DNA from: Parus major
Lineage: Eukaryota > Chordata > Aves > Passeriformes > Paridae
Assembly (NCBI RefSeq): GCF_001522545.3
Contig: NC_031774.1
Coordinates: forward strand, 21,060,370-21,124,369
Reading direction: 5' to 3'
DNA length: 64,000 nucleotides
Shown one piece after another: positions 42,501 through 51,175 of the stretch (its first letter is position 1; every line of letters begins with the position of its first letter). The notes below the pieces were generated by a model, which was given only the letters and a program-made list of their open reading frames with translations, was not told the origin of the DNA and made no database searches. The position numbers were made by a program, and so were the translations under genes.

Positions 42501-45500
42501 GTATATGTCTTGTGTTTCACCCCTTCCCAGACTACCAAACTGTCTCTAGCATTTCCATACCCCTTTATGTCCTTTGCTGTTCATGCCAATGAGAACTCGC
42601 AATCAGATAGTTCACAGTGGTGATGATAACTGATAATTTCCCTTTGAAATGTCCCTCTCTATCTTGAAATTAATTTCCCTTTTATCACAATACTTTACAA
42701 AATACATGGTATTGCAGACTTGTTCATTATTTGCAAAATATGATGAAGTGGTTTACTATAACATGGATGAGAAATAGGAATTGCATCCAAATGGGCAAAA
42801 TTTCATGTAACTATAAATAAATACTGAAATATTGTCTACATAGCTGGTTTGAATGACTGGCATGTTGTTAAACTTGGCTTCCCACTGTGCAAATCTACTG
42901 CTATAGTAAATTTTTCTTATGTTTCAAATACTTTGGATGTTTCTGATATGAGAGAAAAATGTTTCCTAACATTTAGCACAGACTGGTTTCCTAGGACTTG
43001 ATACAGTATCCACTAAATTTGAGGGAAAGATTTCTGTAGGCTTTAGTTCAGGTGTGAAGACCAGGTTCACGTTTCTCAGTGATCTGTTTGTTAACACAAA
43101 GCAAGTTATTTAACCTTTCCCTGCCTTGCTTTGGTTCTCTGCAAAATGGGAGAGCTAAAGTGTAATTGTTAAACAGTTTCAGAAAGGTTTCTATCTTGAG
43201 TGTAAGAACACAGTAAAACCACTGACTGTCTTAGACAATACTCATTGAACAGTAGCAGTATTTTTTGCCTGGAATTGTCAACAGATAGACCGATCAACTT
43301 TTATTAGTTTTTAACTGTAGCTGTAAAACATTAATGATGACTCACAAATTAAGTTTAAGGGCATTTAAGTAGAGACATTACCTGTAAACGAGATTGACAA
43401 TTGTTTTTAATCTGTAGTTTTGGAAAAAGTATAACAAAACAGGTTTTGAAACTTTATCTGATAATCTGTCATGTGCACAATCTGATTCTGTGCAGACTAT
43501 CAGTGCCATTCACTCCATTTAGATTCAGGAATCTTGTTAAAGAAATGTGTTTGCAAGACAGTGACTTTCATAATGTAGGGAATGTATCTGCTCGCCTTCC
43601 AGAAAGTTTCTTCTATGTTTGTTTCACTTTCTCAAGGAAAAAGGCGTGACTACCGTAGCCTTGGCTGGCCAAGTCCTGATGAATGCCTGAAACTCCGCAG
43701 GGTCGAGCTTACAACAGTGGCCAGCACGTGGCTTGCTGTTTCTGCTAAGAACATTGAGTGAGTATCTTGGATATGAGTCCTAAGTAAGTTACTTACTCAA
43801 AGCAGGACAGTTACATGGTCTTCAGTGTGTGTAAACGGACGATTTTATGTTAGTAAGAAAGAACTGCCAGGATTTCTTAGCAGTTTGAAAACACCATGTG
43901 AAATTTCATTGGTTAGACTTGAAAAGTGCAAGTGCAGATAAAAGAGCCAGTTTCTCTTGTTTCCTAAGCTGCTCAAATGAGATTCTGCTAAGTTCTGGGC
44001 AGTATACTTTCACTAGAGAGCTTTCTAATGACCTGTTCTCTTAACTAATTTGACTTGTTTTATGACATTTGTAGCATTACAGAACACATTGATTTTGCCA
44101 CACAGCTGCAGGAGCCAGCCATGGAGCCCCTTTGTAACCCAAATCTCCCAGCCAGTATGCATACTTTGGACCACCTGCAAGGTGTCTCTAGTCGGGCCAG
44201 CTTACATTACACTGGAGAAAGTCAACTGAAAGAGGTATGCCAGAGCTGAAGGCTGTCACAAGAAAATGGCCATACCATGGCAGATTCAAGGTGCATTTAG
44301 CTCAGTGCCTTGTTTCCAGAGGTGACTTTCAGTGATTGAATGCCTGGATAAAACTTGAAAAACAGTGCAGCATGAAATTTTACCAGAATGTTTTCCCAGC
44401 CATCAACAATCTGGCCTGAGGAAAATCCTAAAACACCATTAGTGACTCTGTATTTATAGCTCTTCGTGGATGAATTACTGGAAATAAAGTCCAACTCAGC
44501 ATAGTTAGATTTTCTAGTGTTCTTAGTATTCAGTACCATGGAGTTATAGCACCATGTTTTACAAATAGTATCAACTCAAGATAGACAGTGATGTTTAGGT
44601 TGAAGTAGGTTACAGCATGTGTAAAAGGCCAGGCAGAAAAGCAACCGACAAGCAAGGGGACATCTCTTACCAGGTTCCAGCATCTAAGCACTTCTACTTT
44701 CTCTTCCACAGGTCCTACAGAATCTTGGCAAAGACCACTACTTACCACAGTCACTAGAACAAGTTGGTACTCGAATAGCCAAAGCTTTGGAAAAGGTATG
44801 TGTAAAGGAGAAAATTAGAAGTCTGGGCTTACTGCACATGACTGGCATAGTGGTCAATCCGGTCTCGAATCGTTTGTCTGAAATCCTGCTCAAGGAATGT
44901 ATTAGTATTTGGACTAGGGATTTGTGTCTATTTAGCATCTGTAATGCCCTCACAGGTATTTTGTTGAGGTATAGCCTATGCTTATACCATCAAGTGTCTT
45001 CTGTATCTCTCTGCTGATACTTAAGCCTGTCAAATGTCCCAGTATTTCCTGCCCTGTAGTGAGCAGCATTGCTGATTATTGATTTATTAAACAATTTCAA
45101 CAGTTCTCAGCCCTCTTCTTTCACTTTATGCTACATTGACTTGGAGCTTATGGAAAGTGGAGTTAAGCCATGTCTCCCCTCTCCAGTAACACTCCTGGCA
45201 TGCAGCAGTCAGCTCAAAGGGGCTTTCTGTTATTTCAGTCTGCTGCTTCTATCTGGTTCTACCAGTGTTGGCCTGAAGTGTCAGATGTATTCAGGCAGAG
45301 GTGTGGTACCACGTGCAAGCCTGCACTTCCTGTTCTCCTCAGAGAAACCAAATCTTCCTAGCTAAAGGCTACTAAGGACCTCAGCTGTGAGTCCTAGAAT
45401 GAGAGGATTAAGGACATAATTTTCACAGGATCCACAAAGCAGACAAGGATGCCAGGGATTGCTGTTCTGTATTTGCAACTAGTAGGGACAAACTGCTATA

Positions 45501-48500
45501 TCCCAAAATAGAGGGCTCAGTGAACATAGTTTGGTGCCCCTAGCCTGTTGGACTGAAGGCTGTCTGAGGTACTTACTGCGCTTTGAAATTAAAACCAATA
45601 TAGCTTTGTCCATCCCCTGAAAGTAAAGACCTTACTCTTATCCTCGTGTTACAAGATTTAGTTTCATTTCACTTTAGATGTATACTAGCTTTTTCTCTTA
45701 CATGCTAGTTTCCCCTGCAGACACCAAGATTTATCCAAATAAACTGAATATTTAGTGCAGAAATTAGAAATGGAATTCTCAGTATTTTCCTTTGTAACAC
45801 AGGGTATGGGAGTCAGCCAGCTAGAGGCTGGGCTTTGTCAGGCTTCTGGACTGAGCTTCATCCCAGGGCATCCTTTCTCTTTCCAGTGACTGCAGGGAGC
45901 CTACAAGTCCAATCAGCTAATTTAGCTAAGTTTTTTCCTTCATGTTGGGTAATGTGTGTGCACATATAGATGCTCAGCATCAGAGAGCTGGTTAGAAGCT
46001 GTTGTGGCTGCTGAAACTGTTGTTGCTGTTGAAAGCTATTTAACTGCTACTCCATTCCTAAGGAAATGATGTTGCATTTGGAATTTGTTTCATTTGGCAG
46101 ACTCATTTACCTGGCTATTGCATATATGTTGTCAGAAACTTTCTGCTGCTTTGAAATAGTTTAATGCTCTTTTTAAGTGTAACATCCTCTACCTCAGTGT
46201 ATCAAATAAATTGGAAGAGTGAAAGGTAGGAAGACTAATCACTACTGGTGTTTACGTGACAGTTTTTTGTGTTCTTCTTTTGCCAGAATCAGACTTCGTG
46301 GGTCCTCTCTAGCATGGCAGCTCTTTACTGGAGGGTGAAAGGCCAAGGAAAGAAGGCAATTGATTGTTTACGGCAAGCATTGCACTATGCACCCCATCAC
46401 ATGAAGGTGTGTACACGTGTGTGTGCCTACTACTCAGATGAAAGAGTGTTTTGCTTGTCATGGCAAAGCTTTCACAGACTATTATTAAGGCAAACACTGT
46501 ATGTCAGGTGTCTCTAATGTATTAGATATTAGCTAGCTGAAGCGAAACCAAGATTTTCACCATTCGTTTAGTATGGACTGTCTCTTAAAAAAAAAAAAAA
46601 GATAACTGCAGAAAATGTTCAGTGGAATTTCCTGCAGTTCAGTGGGTTTGACACCTCTCTGGGCATCCCGGACTTGAACTTCTTCCTGTTAGTTAGGACT
46701 CCGAGTCTTCATCAGCCTTTGGACAAATCTTCTAACCTAAGAGGTGGGAATATGTTTTCTGGTTATGCTTTTAGAGAGGGGAGTATGTCTTCTGGTTGTG
46801 CTTTTAGAGATGGTGGGAGGTGACTTTCTAGAGGAATTACTTAAATGCTTGAGTCTTTAAGCATTTGGGCTGTGAATGTCGGTTGTACACTAGTCCTAGA
46901 CTTTGTGCAGTAGTTACTTGCTCAAAAAAAAAAGGCAGTACTTTGGACACAGTCTTGTCTTTAGTGTTTCAGTTGTCTGAAGTGCTCTGTACCTTTCACC
47001 TTGCCAGGTGCTGTGCTGAGCATTGTAATGTCTGCTCTTAAACACCAAGCTCCCCCTTGCAAACTGATAAATGCAATATAGGCTACTTACTCAACATAGC
47101 AGATTTTTCTTTGGGACCTGAGCAATGAATTGTGCAGCATGGAAAAATGTGAACTCCACTGGAATCTTGGTCTTCAACCTTTCTCTGAAAATTTGGAGAC
47201 AAAGTAATTAACGCTTTCAAGATATTATTAGGAGGATTAAACCGTTAACAGCAGAAATGCCTCAACTAAGAAATGCATATCACCACTGCACACCCTTTGT
47301 ATGTTTCCTATAATTCTATTTCTTTGCATTATCCATTTAAAACAAGGTAGGATCCAAGACCTGAAGCATGCAGCTTTTGCTTATTTTCCTGTCTTTCTAT
47401 GTAATTGGTTCCTCAGGAAAGGAGTCCCTAGCTGTGTGATTCATAAGGGTAACACTATGGATTGGAAACTAGTTTGGCAAGATTATGGTGGAGTTGTGCT
47501 GTTTTCTAGAAGTATGATATAATGTTGCTTGAGACTGTATGAGTCTCCCAATTTGTGCCTTGTTTTTATCCTCCATGTTAAAGCTGCCTCCAGAGAAAAC
47601 TGTGGATCTTGTTTGTAAAGACAGAGCTGTAACTTTTACTCAGAGTTAGCACTGAATTAAAAGCTATTTTGTGTATTTTGGTTTATCCTCCTCTTTGCTT
47701 TTATGCTACTCGGCTACTTTTCTCATGCAAATAAAAGGTAATTAATTTTCCTATGAACTTTCCTTGTGATTCTGACTTTCATAATACCTGCTTTTGCAAA
47801 CATCAATGACTTGTCCAGCACAGGTATTCCTTGACATGTGAGGGTTAAGGAATCTGTGATCACATACATCCAGAACTTTTTATTGTCCTGTTGAAGGCAC
47901 CTAAGCTTTGGTACTAAGCGGTATTTTGTGCTCTGAAGGTGTGAGGCCAAGCTCCCAGAGAGTCTGTTATGGCTGCCAGGGCTCTACAGTTTTTGCAGTC
48001 AGACAAGGTCACAGTCTGGAAATCCAGGAAATAAAGAACGTACCATCAGTGTCTAGCTGAGAAAATTTTATTTATAGCTATTACTCAGCATCAGAATAAC
48101 AATTCTGTGGCACAGGCAGGACAAAAAATGATGCATCTGTTGCACTAATGGTTAGGCCATGCTTTCACTTTCCTGCTGTCCCCTTTGTTCATATTTCCTT
48201 TCCTTTTATGCAAGAGCTGAAGGAGGGTGTTCAAACAAAGCAGCTTCTCTTATCTCTAAAGGGTGCATCTCATCTTTGGGGAGAAAAATAGTGTAAGAGC
48301 TTCTAAAAACTAAATGTACATGCACTTAAGTGAGTTAATTTTTGAGTTGTTTTTTCTATCCAAGAGTAATGTTTTTCACTATCGTGAGTGGATATGGATG
48401 TGAGGTTTTTTTGTTTGTAACTCAGGCCCAAATGTAGTTTTCTGTTAAAATAGGTCTGGATCCTTACTCAGCATCAAAAGAGAGGGAAGTGGGTAGGAAC

Positions 48501-50251
48501 CAGATGAGTGCAGCTTGATGGTGGATACTTCTGTTTGTCTTGCTGATCCTGAGACAATTCTAATGGAAAGAAACTGTTTGTTGCTTGCTCTTCTCCTCCA
48601 GGATGTACCACTAATAAGCCTAGCAAACATCTTCCACAACGCCAGACTCTGGAATGATGCCATCATTGTGGCTACCATGGCAGTGGAAATAGCGCCGCAC
48701 TTCGTGGTTAATCATTTCACACTGGCAAATGTCTATGTAGCAATGGTGAGTGTGCTGTCACCCAGGTATGGCTGTCTTTGGGATACTATTTACAGGCATA
48801 TGAAAGTTTTTATTCCCACAAATAATTTTGAAGGAGCAACACTCAAGAAATTGGGGTATGATCATCAAGGAGTATCTTTAGAAAGTCAAAATTTTTATTA
48901 CTTATTTTACTCCTATTTCTCGTTTAGTACTTAAAGGCCAACATTTTTATAAGCTGGCTTAAGAATGCTGTGTGCAAAGCTTTCTGAAGACAATAGCAAA
49001 CAATTGGTAACTTGGGTTGTCCACCCACCTAAATATAGGATGCTTTTATAATACTAGAAAATTAATGATGAGTTTGGTTGCTATCTTGAAGAGGTAGGCT
49101 TGGAATAATAAGTAAAACCTAACTCAGAGTTAGTGTATGGTGAACAAACACAAGAGAAGTTCATTTTCAATATCTGTATTATCAATGCCCAACGTAATTT
49201 GCAGATTGAACTCAAATTTCTTCATACTGTCTATATATACTATTAAAATACACCTTTTCAAAAAATCAGTATTTACAACTCACCTTGGTGTAGTTAGTCT
49301 TTGTGATATGGCCAGAGATTCATACTACCTCTACTACTCCCTACATACCTAAAGTTACTGAGAAGAGGAGCTTAAAAAAAAAAAAAAAAAAAAAGAGTGA
49401 TGAAACTGTCTGAAAACCCCAGAATGTTTTGGGTCTTTTCTCCTCACATTTTTCCTCTAATACATTATTGGATACTGGAATGCCTTCCTAGTTAATAAAA
49501 AAGCAGGGTGGCATAGGTAATGAGATTTCAGCTATACAAAAATAGATGCTATTTCCACATGAATGCTTCTAACTACCAGCCTGGAGTCCAGCTTATCAAT
49601 CGAAATTGTCTAGCTATTGTATGCTCTTTAAGTTTTGGGGTTTTTTTTTTCTTTTTTTTTTTGGGGGGGGGGGGGTGCTGTTCAGTTTTTACTCTTATTA
49701 TTGAGTAATCTTTTAAAAATAATTTCAGGTTGTTTCTAAAAATGTTAGCTTTTCAGAAAAGTTGATGGTTTTGCATTGTCCATGATTTTAAAGCTTTGAT
49801 CTACTCAAATTCTGACTGAAATCTGTTTTTCACAGCACAAATACAGAGGTGTACTATTAAAAATAAAAGGCGAGAACACTGGTCAATAATTCTCAGCAAT
49901 AACTCAACTCCTTTCCATAGATTATGCAGAATTGAGTCATTAGCCCAAGAAAATATCAGTTATTTGTGGGAGAAGGAAAAAAATCCTAAATCACAAGGAT
50001 TGGTTTAGTTACTTTTGTGCATATCATGCTGCACAACTGGTTAGGATGGGAAAGGCATAGAAAATGTGTTCACTGTTTTTATAATCTGACTTTTTGCACT
50101 CTGGTTTATTTCTTCACAGGAGGAGTTTGAAAAGGCCATGAAATGGTATGAGTCAACACTAAAGCTTCAGCCGGAGTTTGCCCCAGCAAAGAATCGAATC
50201 CGCACCATTCAGTGTCATTTACTTCTGAAAAAAGAGCGACGGTCTCCTTAG
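9493..50251 (+). CDS. TTC17: TTC17, tetratricopeptide repeat protein 17, exons 2-25 (5' partial; split CDS)
   Basis: The CDS joins 24 exons: 9493-9582, 10919-11088, 12039-12150, 13238-13369, 14070-14179, 14467-14611, 14991-15130, 15365-15525, 15843-15955, 16883-17023, 17459-17574, 18741-18915, 19408-19485, 21673-21897, 24056-24242, 39874-40044, 40408-40658, 41193-41358, 43637-43757, 44075-44234, 44712-44795, 46287-46406, 48602-48745, 50120-50251. The joined frame has 1147 codons and no internal stop. Human TTC17 is about 1140 residues; the surplus here is mainly the 57-residue exon 17. TPR blocks sit near window residues 150-290, 540-680 and 990-1147, with a Gln/Glu/Lys-rich coiled coil near 285-355. 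In vertebrates TTC17 is reported to partner C2CD5 in actin polymerisation and primary ciliogenesis, and has a predicted signal peptide encoded by exon 1, which is not in this window. All introns are GT-AG except intron 12 (GC-AG). Confidence 0.97.
10507..10522. repeat. (GAT)n microsatellite
   Basis: Five GAT units in TTC17 intron 2. Confidence 0.65.
10919..11088 (+). CDS. TTC17: TTC17 exon 3
   Basis: 170 bp, entering in phase 0 and leaving with two bases of an Arg codon, after a long T-rich acceptor tract. It encodes the strongly conserved acidic segment HIEENEDRDTGLEQRHNKED and the GDLDLYDGTYITLESKDI region (window residues 31-87). No named domain is seen. Intron 3 (11089-12038, 950 bp) shows nothing of note. 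Confidence 0.95.
12039..12150 (+). CDS. TTC17: TTC17 exon 4
   Basis: 112 bp. It completes the Arg codon and reads P-E-D-Y-I-D, ending at LPYSIHAFQHLR before a strong gtaagt donor (window residues 87-124). The open frame runs past the donor for about 27 codons; that tail is intronic because the next exon continues the known protein. Intron 4 (12151-13237, 1087 bp) is unremarkable. Confidence 0.95.
13238..13369 (+). CDS. TTC17: TTC17 exon 5, start of TPR module 1
   Basis: Forty-four codons, phase 0 at both ends. It starts GVQERVNLSAPLLPKEDP and ends IGHRIYDGLMK (window residues 125-168). This end helix matches in position the ends of exon 14 (IGVFLDHAMKK) and exon 22 (VGTRIAKALEK). Intron 5 (13370-14069, 700 bp) shows nothing notable. 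Confidence 0.96.
14070..14179 (+). CDS. TTC17: TTC17 exon 6, TPR module 1
   Basis: 110 bp starting at N-S-S-S and the TPR-like helix pair SWVLYNMASFYWR ... VVECAMRALHFSS (window residues 169-205), ending with two bases of an Arg codon before gtaaga. N-S-S is an N-glycosylation sequon. Intron 6 is 287 bp. Confidence 0.96.
14467..14611 (+). CDS. TTC17: TTC17 exon 7, TPR module 1
   Basis: 145 bp encoding KDIALVNLANILHRAHFSAD and the following helix to YYTLGNIYA (window residues 205-253), a TPR pair with the usual small and aromatic positions. It ends in phase 0 at a gtaaat donor. Intron 7 is 379 bp and holds nothing notable. Confidence 0.96.
14991..15130 (+). CDS. TTC17: TTC17 exon 8, end of TPR module 1 and start of coiled coil
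   Basis: 140 bp encoding MLGEYNHSVLCYDHALQAKP, a good TPR helix pair, then a basic Gln-rich run CQQKLEQKLEAQH that begins a coiled coil (window residues 254-300). It ends with two bases of an Arg codon before gtaact. Intron 8 is 234 bp. Confidence 0.96.
15365..15525 (+). CDS. TTC17: TTC17 exon 9, coiled coil
   Basis: 161 bp continuing a long charged helix rich in Gln, Glu and Lys (LNELKEYQKQHDHYLRQQ, then LIQEEQILRNIIHETQMAKE; window residues 300-354). A heptad-like spacing of Leu and Ile suggests a coiled coil; the oligomeric state is not known to me. Intron 9 is 317 bp with no feature. Confidence 0.95.
15843..15955 (+). CDS. TTC17: TTC17 exon 10
   Basis: 113 bp, from NHQICRLGNQQHSLHCQWDQ to GDIFENVEYVQ (window residues 354-391). 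It is the last strongly conserved block before a variable linker. Two Cys fall within it. Intron 10 (15956-16882, 927 bp) has no recognised feature. Confidence 0.95.
16883..17023 (+). CDS. TTC17: TTC17 exon 11, Ser-rich linker
   Basis: Forty-seven codons, phase 0 at both ends, beginning F-G-E-D-S-S-T-S-S and then a Ser/Gln/Val-rich segment (window residues 392-438). As I recall the mammalian protein, this linker is poorly conserved, so the call rests on the flanking blocks, open frame and splice sites (ttttag acceptor, gtgagt donor). Intron 11 is 435 bp. Confidence 0.92.
17459..17574 (+). CDS. TTC17: TTC17 exon 12, with GC splice donor
   Basis: 116 bp starting D-K-Q-H-I-L-W-P and reaching ELPTYFLPPENRGF plus two bases of an Arg codon (window residues 439-477). 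The donor reads AG/gcaagt. The nearby GT at 17579 would bring a stop 13 codons into the next exon, so the GC donor is chosen. Intron 12 (17575-18740) carries a 56-bp tandem duplication. Confidence 0.92.
17835..17944. repeat. 56-bp tandem duplication with A tract, two copies
   Basis: Copies at 17835-17890 and 17891-17944 share 'gcacaagtctgaatgtctag' and the bases after it, and each ends in a long A run (22 A in copy 1; copy 2 has one G inside). The near identity points to a recent duplication in TTC17 intron 12, or to an assembly slip. Confidence 0.9.
18741..18915 (+). CDS. TTC17: TTC17 exon 13, linker
   Basis: 175 bp after a T-rich tract and ctag acceptor. It completes the Arg codon, reads I-Q-T-I-L-N-I-S-R-D, and later LNILVKELDTNLDLKFRMPD (window residues 477-535). 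The second half is conserved with mammals and leads into TPR module 2. N-I-S and N-E-S are sequons. Intron 13 is 492 bp. Confidence 0.93.
19408..19485 (+). CDS. TTC17: TTC17 exon 14, start of TPR module 2
   Basis: Twenty-six codons, phase 0 at both ends: VLHSRINNETFTLPKIGVF then LDHAMKK (window residues 536-561). The ending is equivalent to the ends of exons 5 and 22. Intron 14 (19486-21672, 2187 bp) contains a poly-T run at 20104-20116 and otherwise nothing I can name. Confidence 0.94.
20104..20116. repeat. Poly-T tract
   Basis: Thirteen T residues in TTC17 intron 14; no attached retroelement body seen. Confidence 0.6.
21673..21897 (+). CDS. TTC17: TTC17 exon 15, TPR module 2
   Basis: Seventy-five codons, phase 0 at both ends. 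It encodes LNEAGLYWRAVGNSTFAITC and DIPLVNLANLLFHYGLHSDA, ending LLLKALAINASE (window residues 562-636): two TPR units in one exon where module 1 needs two exons. Sequons N-S-T and N-A-S are present. Intron 15 (21898-24055, 2158 bp) shows no further feature. Confidence 0.96.
24056..24242 (+). CDS. TTC17: TTC17 exon 16, end of TPR module 2
   Basis: 187 bp encoding PLTFLSLGNAYLAQNNVSGA, then RHALDLTTKCLECESSLKMI and LQFYPFLYNITSSVCS (window residues 637-699). It holds a TPR helix pair followed by a Cys-bearing segment. It ends with one base of a codon before gtaaga, so it can join in frame either to exon 17 or directly to exon 18. Confidence 0.96.
36853..36876. repeat. A/C-rich low-complexity tract
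   Basis: Poly-A interrupted by CC and ending CCCC, in TTC17 intron 16. Confidence 0.6.
38055..38111. repeat. T/G-rich low-complexity tract
   Basis: Runs of T and short G blocks (GGGGG, GGGG, GGGG) with GTT units, about 1.8 kb before exon 17. Confidence 0.7.
39874..40044 (+). CDS. TTC17: TTC17 exon 17, probable cassette exon (57 codons)
   Basis: 171 bp with one-base phase at both ends, so skipping it keeps frame. It encodes GHCHEKNPDGSYGKEKYFDN and ends EDPEVLTQSSARDPSFLRLE (window residues 699-756), hydrophilic and rich in Glu, Ser and His. The human TTC17 form I know best passes from exon 16 straight to the exon 18 equivalent, so this exon is probably alternative. Acceptor is tttcag after a pyrimidine tract; donor is gtaagt. 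Intron 17 is 363 bp. Confidence 0.85.
40408..40658 (+). CDS. TTC17: TTC17 exon 18, acidic linker and conserved core
   Basis: 251 bp. It opens with T-V-T-A-E-S-N-G-S, then an acidic helix SEEMLALVDEFENSWPQEAF, GRRMDLQGIRVLKKG, and the acidic end DCGDDDEAEW (window residues 756-839). The middle part is highly conserved in vertebrates. Strong gtaagt donor. Intron 18 is 534 bp without features. Confidence 0.96.
41193..41358 (+). CDS. TTC17: TTC17 exon 19
   Basis: 166 bp starting ITFQVKRLKKPK, a basic patch just after the acidic end of exon 18, then a variable Glu/Asn-rich stretch and LEISGPKIPSPGP (window residues 840-895). It ends with one base before gtaacc. Intron 19 (41359-43636, 2278 bp) holds no recognised element. 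Confidence 0.94.
43637..43757 (+). CDS. TTC17: TTC17 exon 20
   Basis: 121 bp encoding KRRDYRSLGWPSPDECLKLR and VASTWLAVSAKNI (window residues 895-935), among the most conserved blocks in the protein. It ends with two bases of an Asp codon before gtgagt. Intron 20 is 317 bp. Confidence 0.96.
44075..44234 (+). CDS. TTC17: TTC17 exon 21
   Basis: 160 bp encoding ITEHIDFATQLQEPAMEPLC and SSRASLHYTGESQLKE (window residues 935-988), phase 0 at the 3' end before gtatgc. Highly conserved, no named domain. Intron 21 is 477 bp. Confidence 0.96.
44712..44795 (+). CDS. TTC17: TTC17 exon 22, start of TPR module 3
   Basis: Twenty-eight codons, phase 0 at both ends: VLQNLGKDHYLPQSLEQVG then TRIAKALEK (window residues 989-1016). 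The end corresponds to the ends of exons 5 and 14. Intron 22 (44796-46286, 1491 bp) holds no feature I can name. Confidence 0.96.
46287..46406 (+). CDS. TTC17: TTC17 exon 23, TPR module 3
   Basis: Forty codons, phase 0 at both ends: NQTSWVLSSMAALYWRVKGQ and IDCLRQALHYAPHHMK (window residues 1017-1056), a clear TPR helix pair. N-Q-T is a sequon. The donor is gtgtgt inside a GT-rich run, weaker than its neighbours. Intron 23 (46407-48601, 2195 bp) contains a 33-bp tandem duplication. Confidence 0.96.
46749..46814. repeat. 33-bp tandem duplication, two copies
   Basis: Copies at 46749-46781 and 46782-46814 share TATGTYTTCTGGTTRTGCTT and the following TTAGAGA, with a few transitions between them. 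They lie in TTC17 intron 23. Confidence 0.8.
48602..48745 (+). CDS. TTC17: TTC17 exon 24, TPR module 3
   Basis: Forty-eight codons, phase 0 at both ends: DVPLISLANIFHNARLWNDA and VEIAPHFVVNHFTLANVYVA (window residues 1057-1104), with canonical TPR spacing. Pyrimidine-rich ctccag acceptor and gtgagt donor. Intron 24 (48746-50119, 1374 bp) contains a poly-A run and a T/G homopolymer tract. Confidence 0.97.
49374..49394. repeat. Poly-A tract
   Basis: Twenty-one A residues in TTC17 intron 24. Confidence 0.8.
49637..49675. repeat. Homopolymer cluster T10-C-T11-G13 after a short G run
   Basis: Consecutive T runs are followed by 13 G residues in TTC17 intron 24. Such runs are prone to length error in assembly. 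Confidence 0.85.
50120..50251 (+). CDS. TTC17: TTC17 exon 25, terminal coding exon
   Basis: Forty-three codons and a TAG stop (50249-50251). It encodes EEFEKAMKWYESTLKLQPEF, the last TPR helix pair, and the basic tail LLLKKERRSP (window residues 1105-1147), matching the known C-terminus of vertebrate TTC17. Acceptor is ttcacag. Confidence 0.98.
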   Translation, partial: EEFEKAMKWYESTLKLQPEFAPAKNRIRTIQCHLLLKKERRSP

Positions 50252-51175
50252 AGATCAGCATCTTTCTCTTTTTTAAAAATGTCATTATTCTCTATTCTGC
50301 TCTTAAGTGTGCTAAGATAAATTGATGAATCTAAATTTTTAACAAGACTGTTAAAAAGAGATGGGATTTGGATCAAGGGTTCTTTTATTATTTTTTTGTC
50401 AAATAGAGGATCATCTTTGGAAAATATTTCACAGACCATAATTTTAAAACATCCGTGTAAATATTAAACCAAGAAACTTCCATGAGTCCATGACCACCTG
50501 TAACAGGACCTAGGCACTGTTAGTTTTTCCATAATGCTCAGATTGGCATCAGCATCCAAAATAACTTGCTTCATGTCGTATAATCTAAGCCACTGGAAAT
50601 GCAAAGCACACAATGTACCAAATAGTAAGAGATAATCAAGCAATTCATCCATGTGAAACTCATGCTTTGTCCAGTCTTGTTCACTCCATACCATATTACC
50701 TGCTTCTTGGAAGGAGAGGAACAGACTTCTACATATTTATTAAAAAACATGAGAAACATGAAGCATTTTTGGAATTGTTTCTGTTAGGGAATGAGAAGGA
50801 GGGAACAGCAGGACCCTAAAGTCAAAGTAGTTTTTAATCATACTTGCAGAAAAAAAAAATTGGTAAAAATCCCAATAAGATGCTTTATATTTGTCTGTAT
50901 ATTCATAGCCCTCTGCCTCCCTGAATGGTTGATTTACTAATTCTTTGTTCACTGTATTTCTAGCCGTTTTGGAATAAGGTGCAAGTTTATGCTCACCCTG
51001 AGCCATACTTTCAGCTGCCAAGGAGGAGGAGGGACATGGTGTCAAGGTACCAACAGCAAAAAAGTCAGGTGGAAGATTTCCAAATCAGTTCTGTCTTTGG
51101 TTGGTGGAGGACATGATTCTCCAGAATCAAAAAGGGCACATATTTGAAATAAAATGAATTGTTTATGAACAAGTC
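50252..51175 (+). other. TTC17: TTC17 3' UTR, approximate end
   Basis: AT-rich sequence after the stop. An ATTAAA at 50463-50468 could give a short form. AATAAA at 51148-51153 followed by a GT-rich element at 51187-51204 is the best full-length end. The exact cleavage site and use of the two signals are inferred. Confidence 0.6.
51148..51153 (+). terminator. TTC17: Polyadenylation signal AATAAA for TTC17
   Basis: This canonical hexamer lies 897 bp after the stop codon, with a downstream GT-rich element (tgtactgtgtgtgt) at a suitable distance. Confidence 0.65.

Noticed and set aside
48746..48934. Extension of the exon 24 frame past 48745
   Set aside because: The gtgagt donor and exact continuation at 50120 make it intron; a retained-intron form cannot be judged without RNA.
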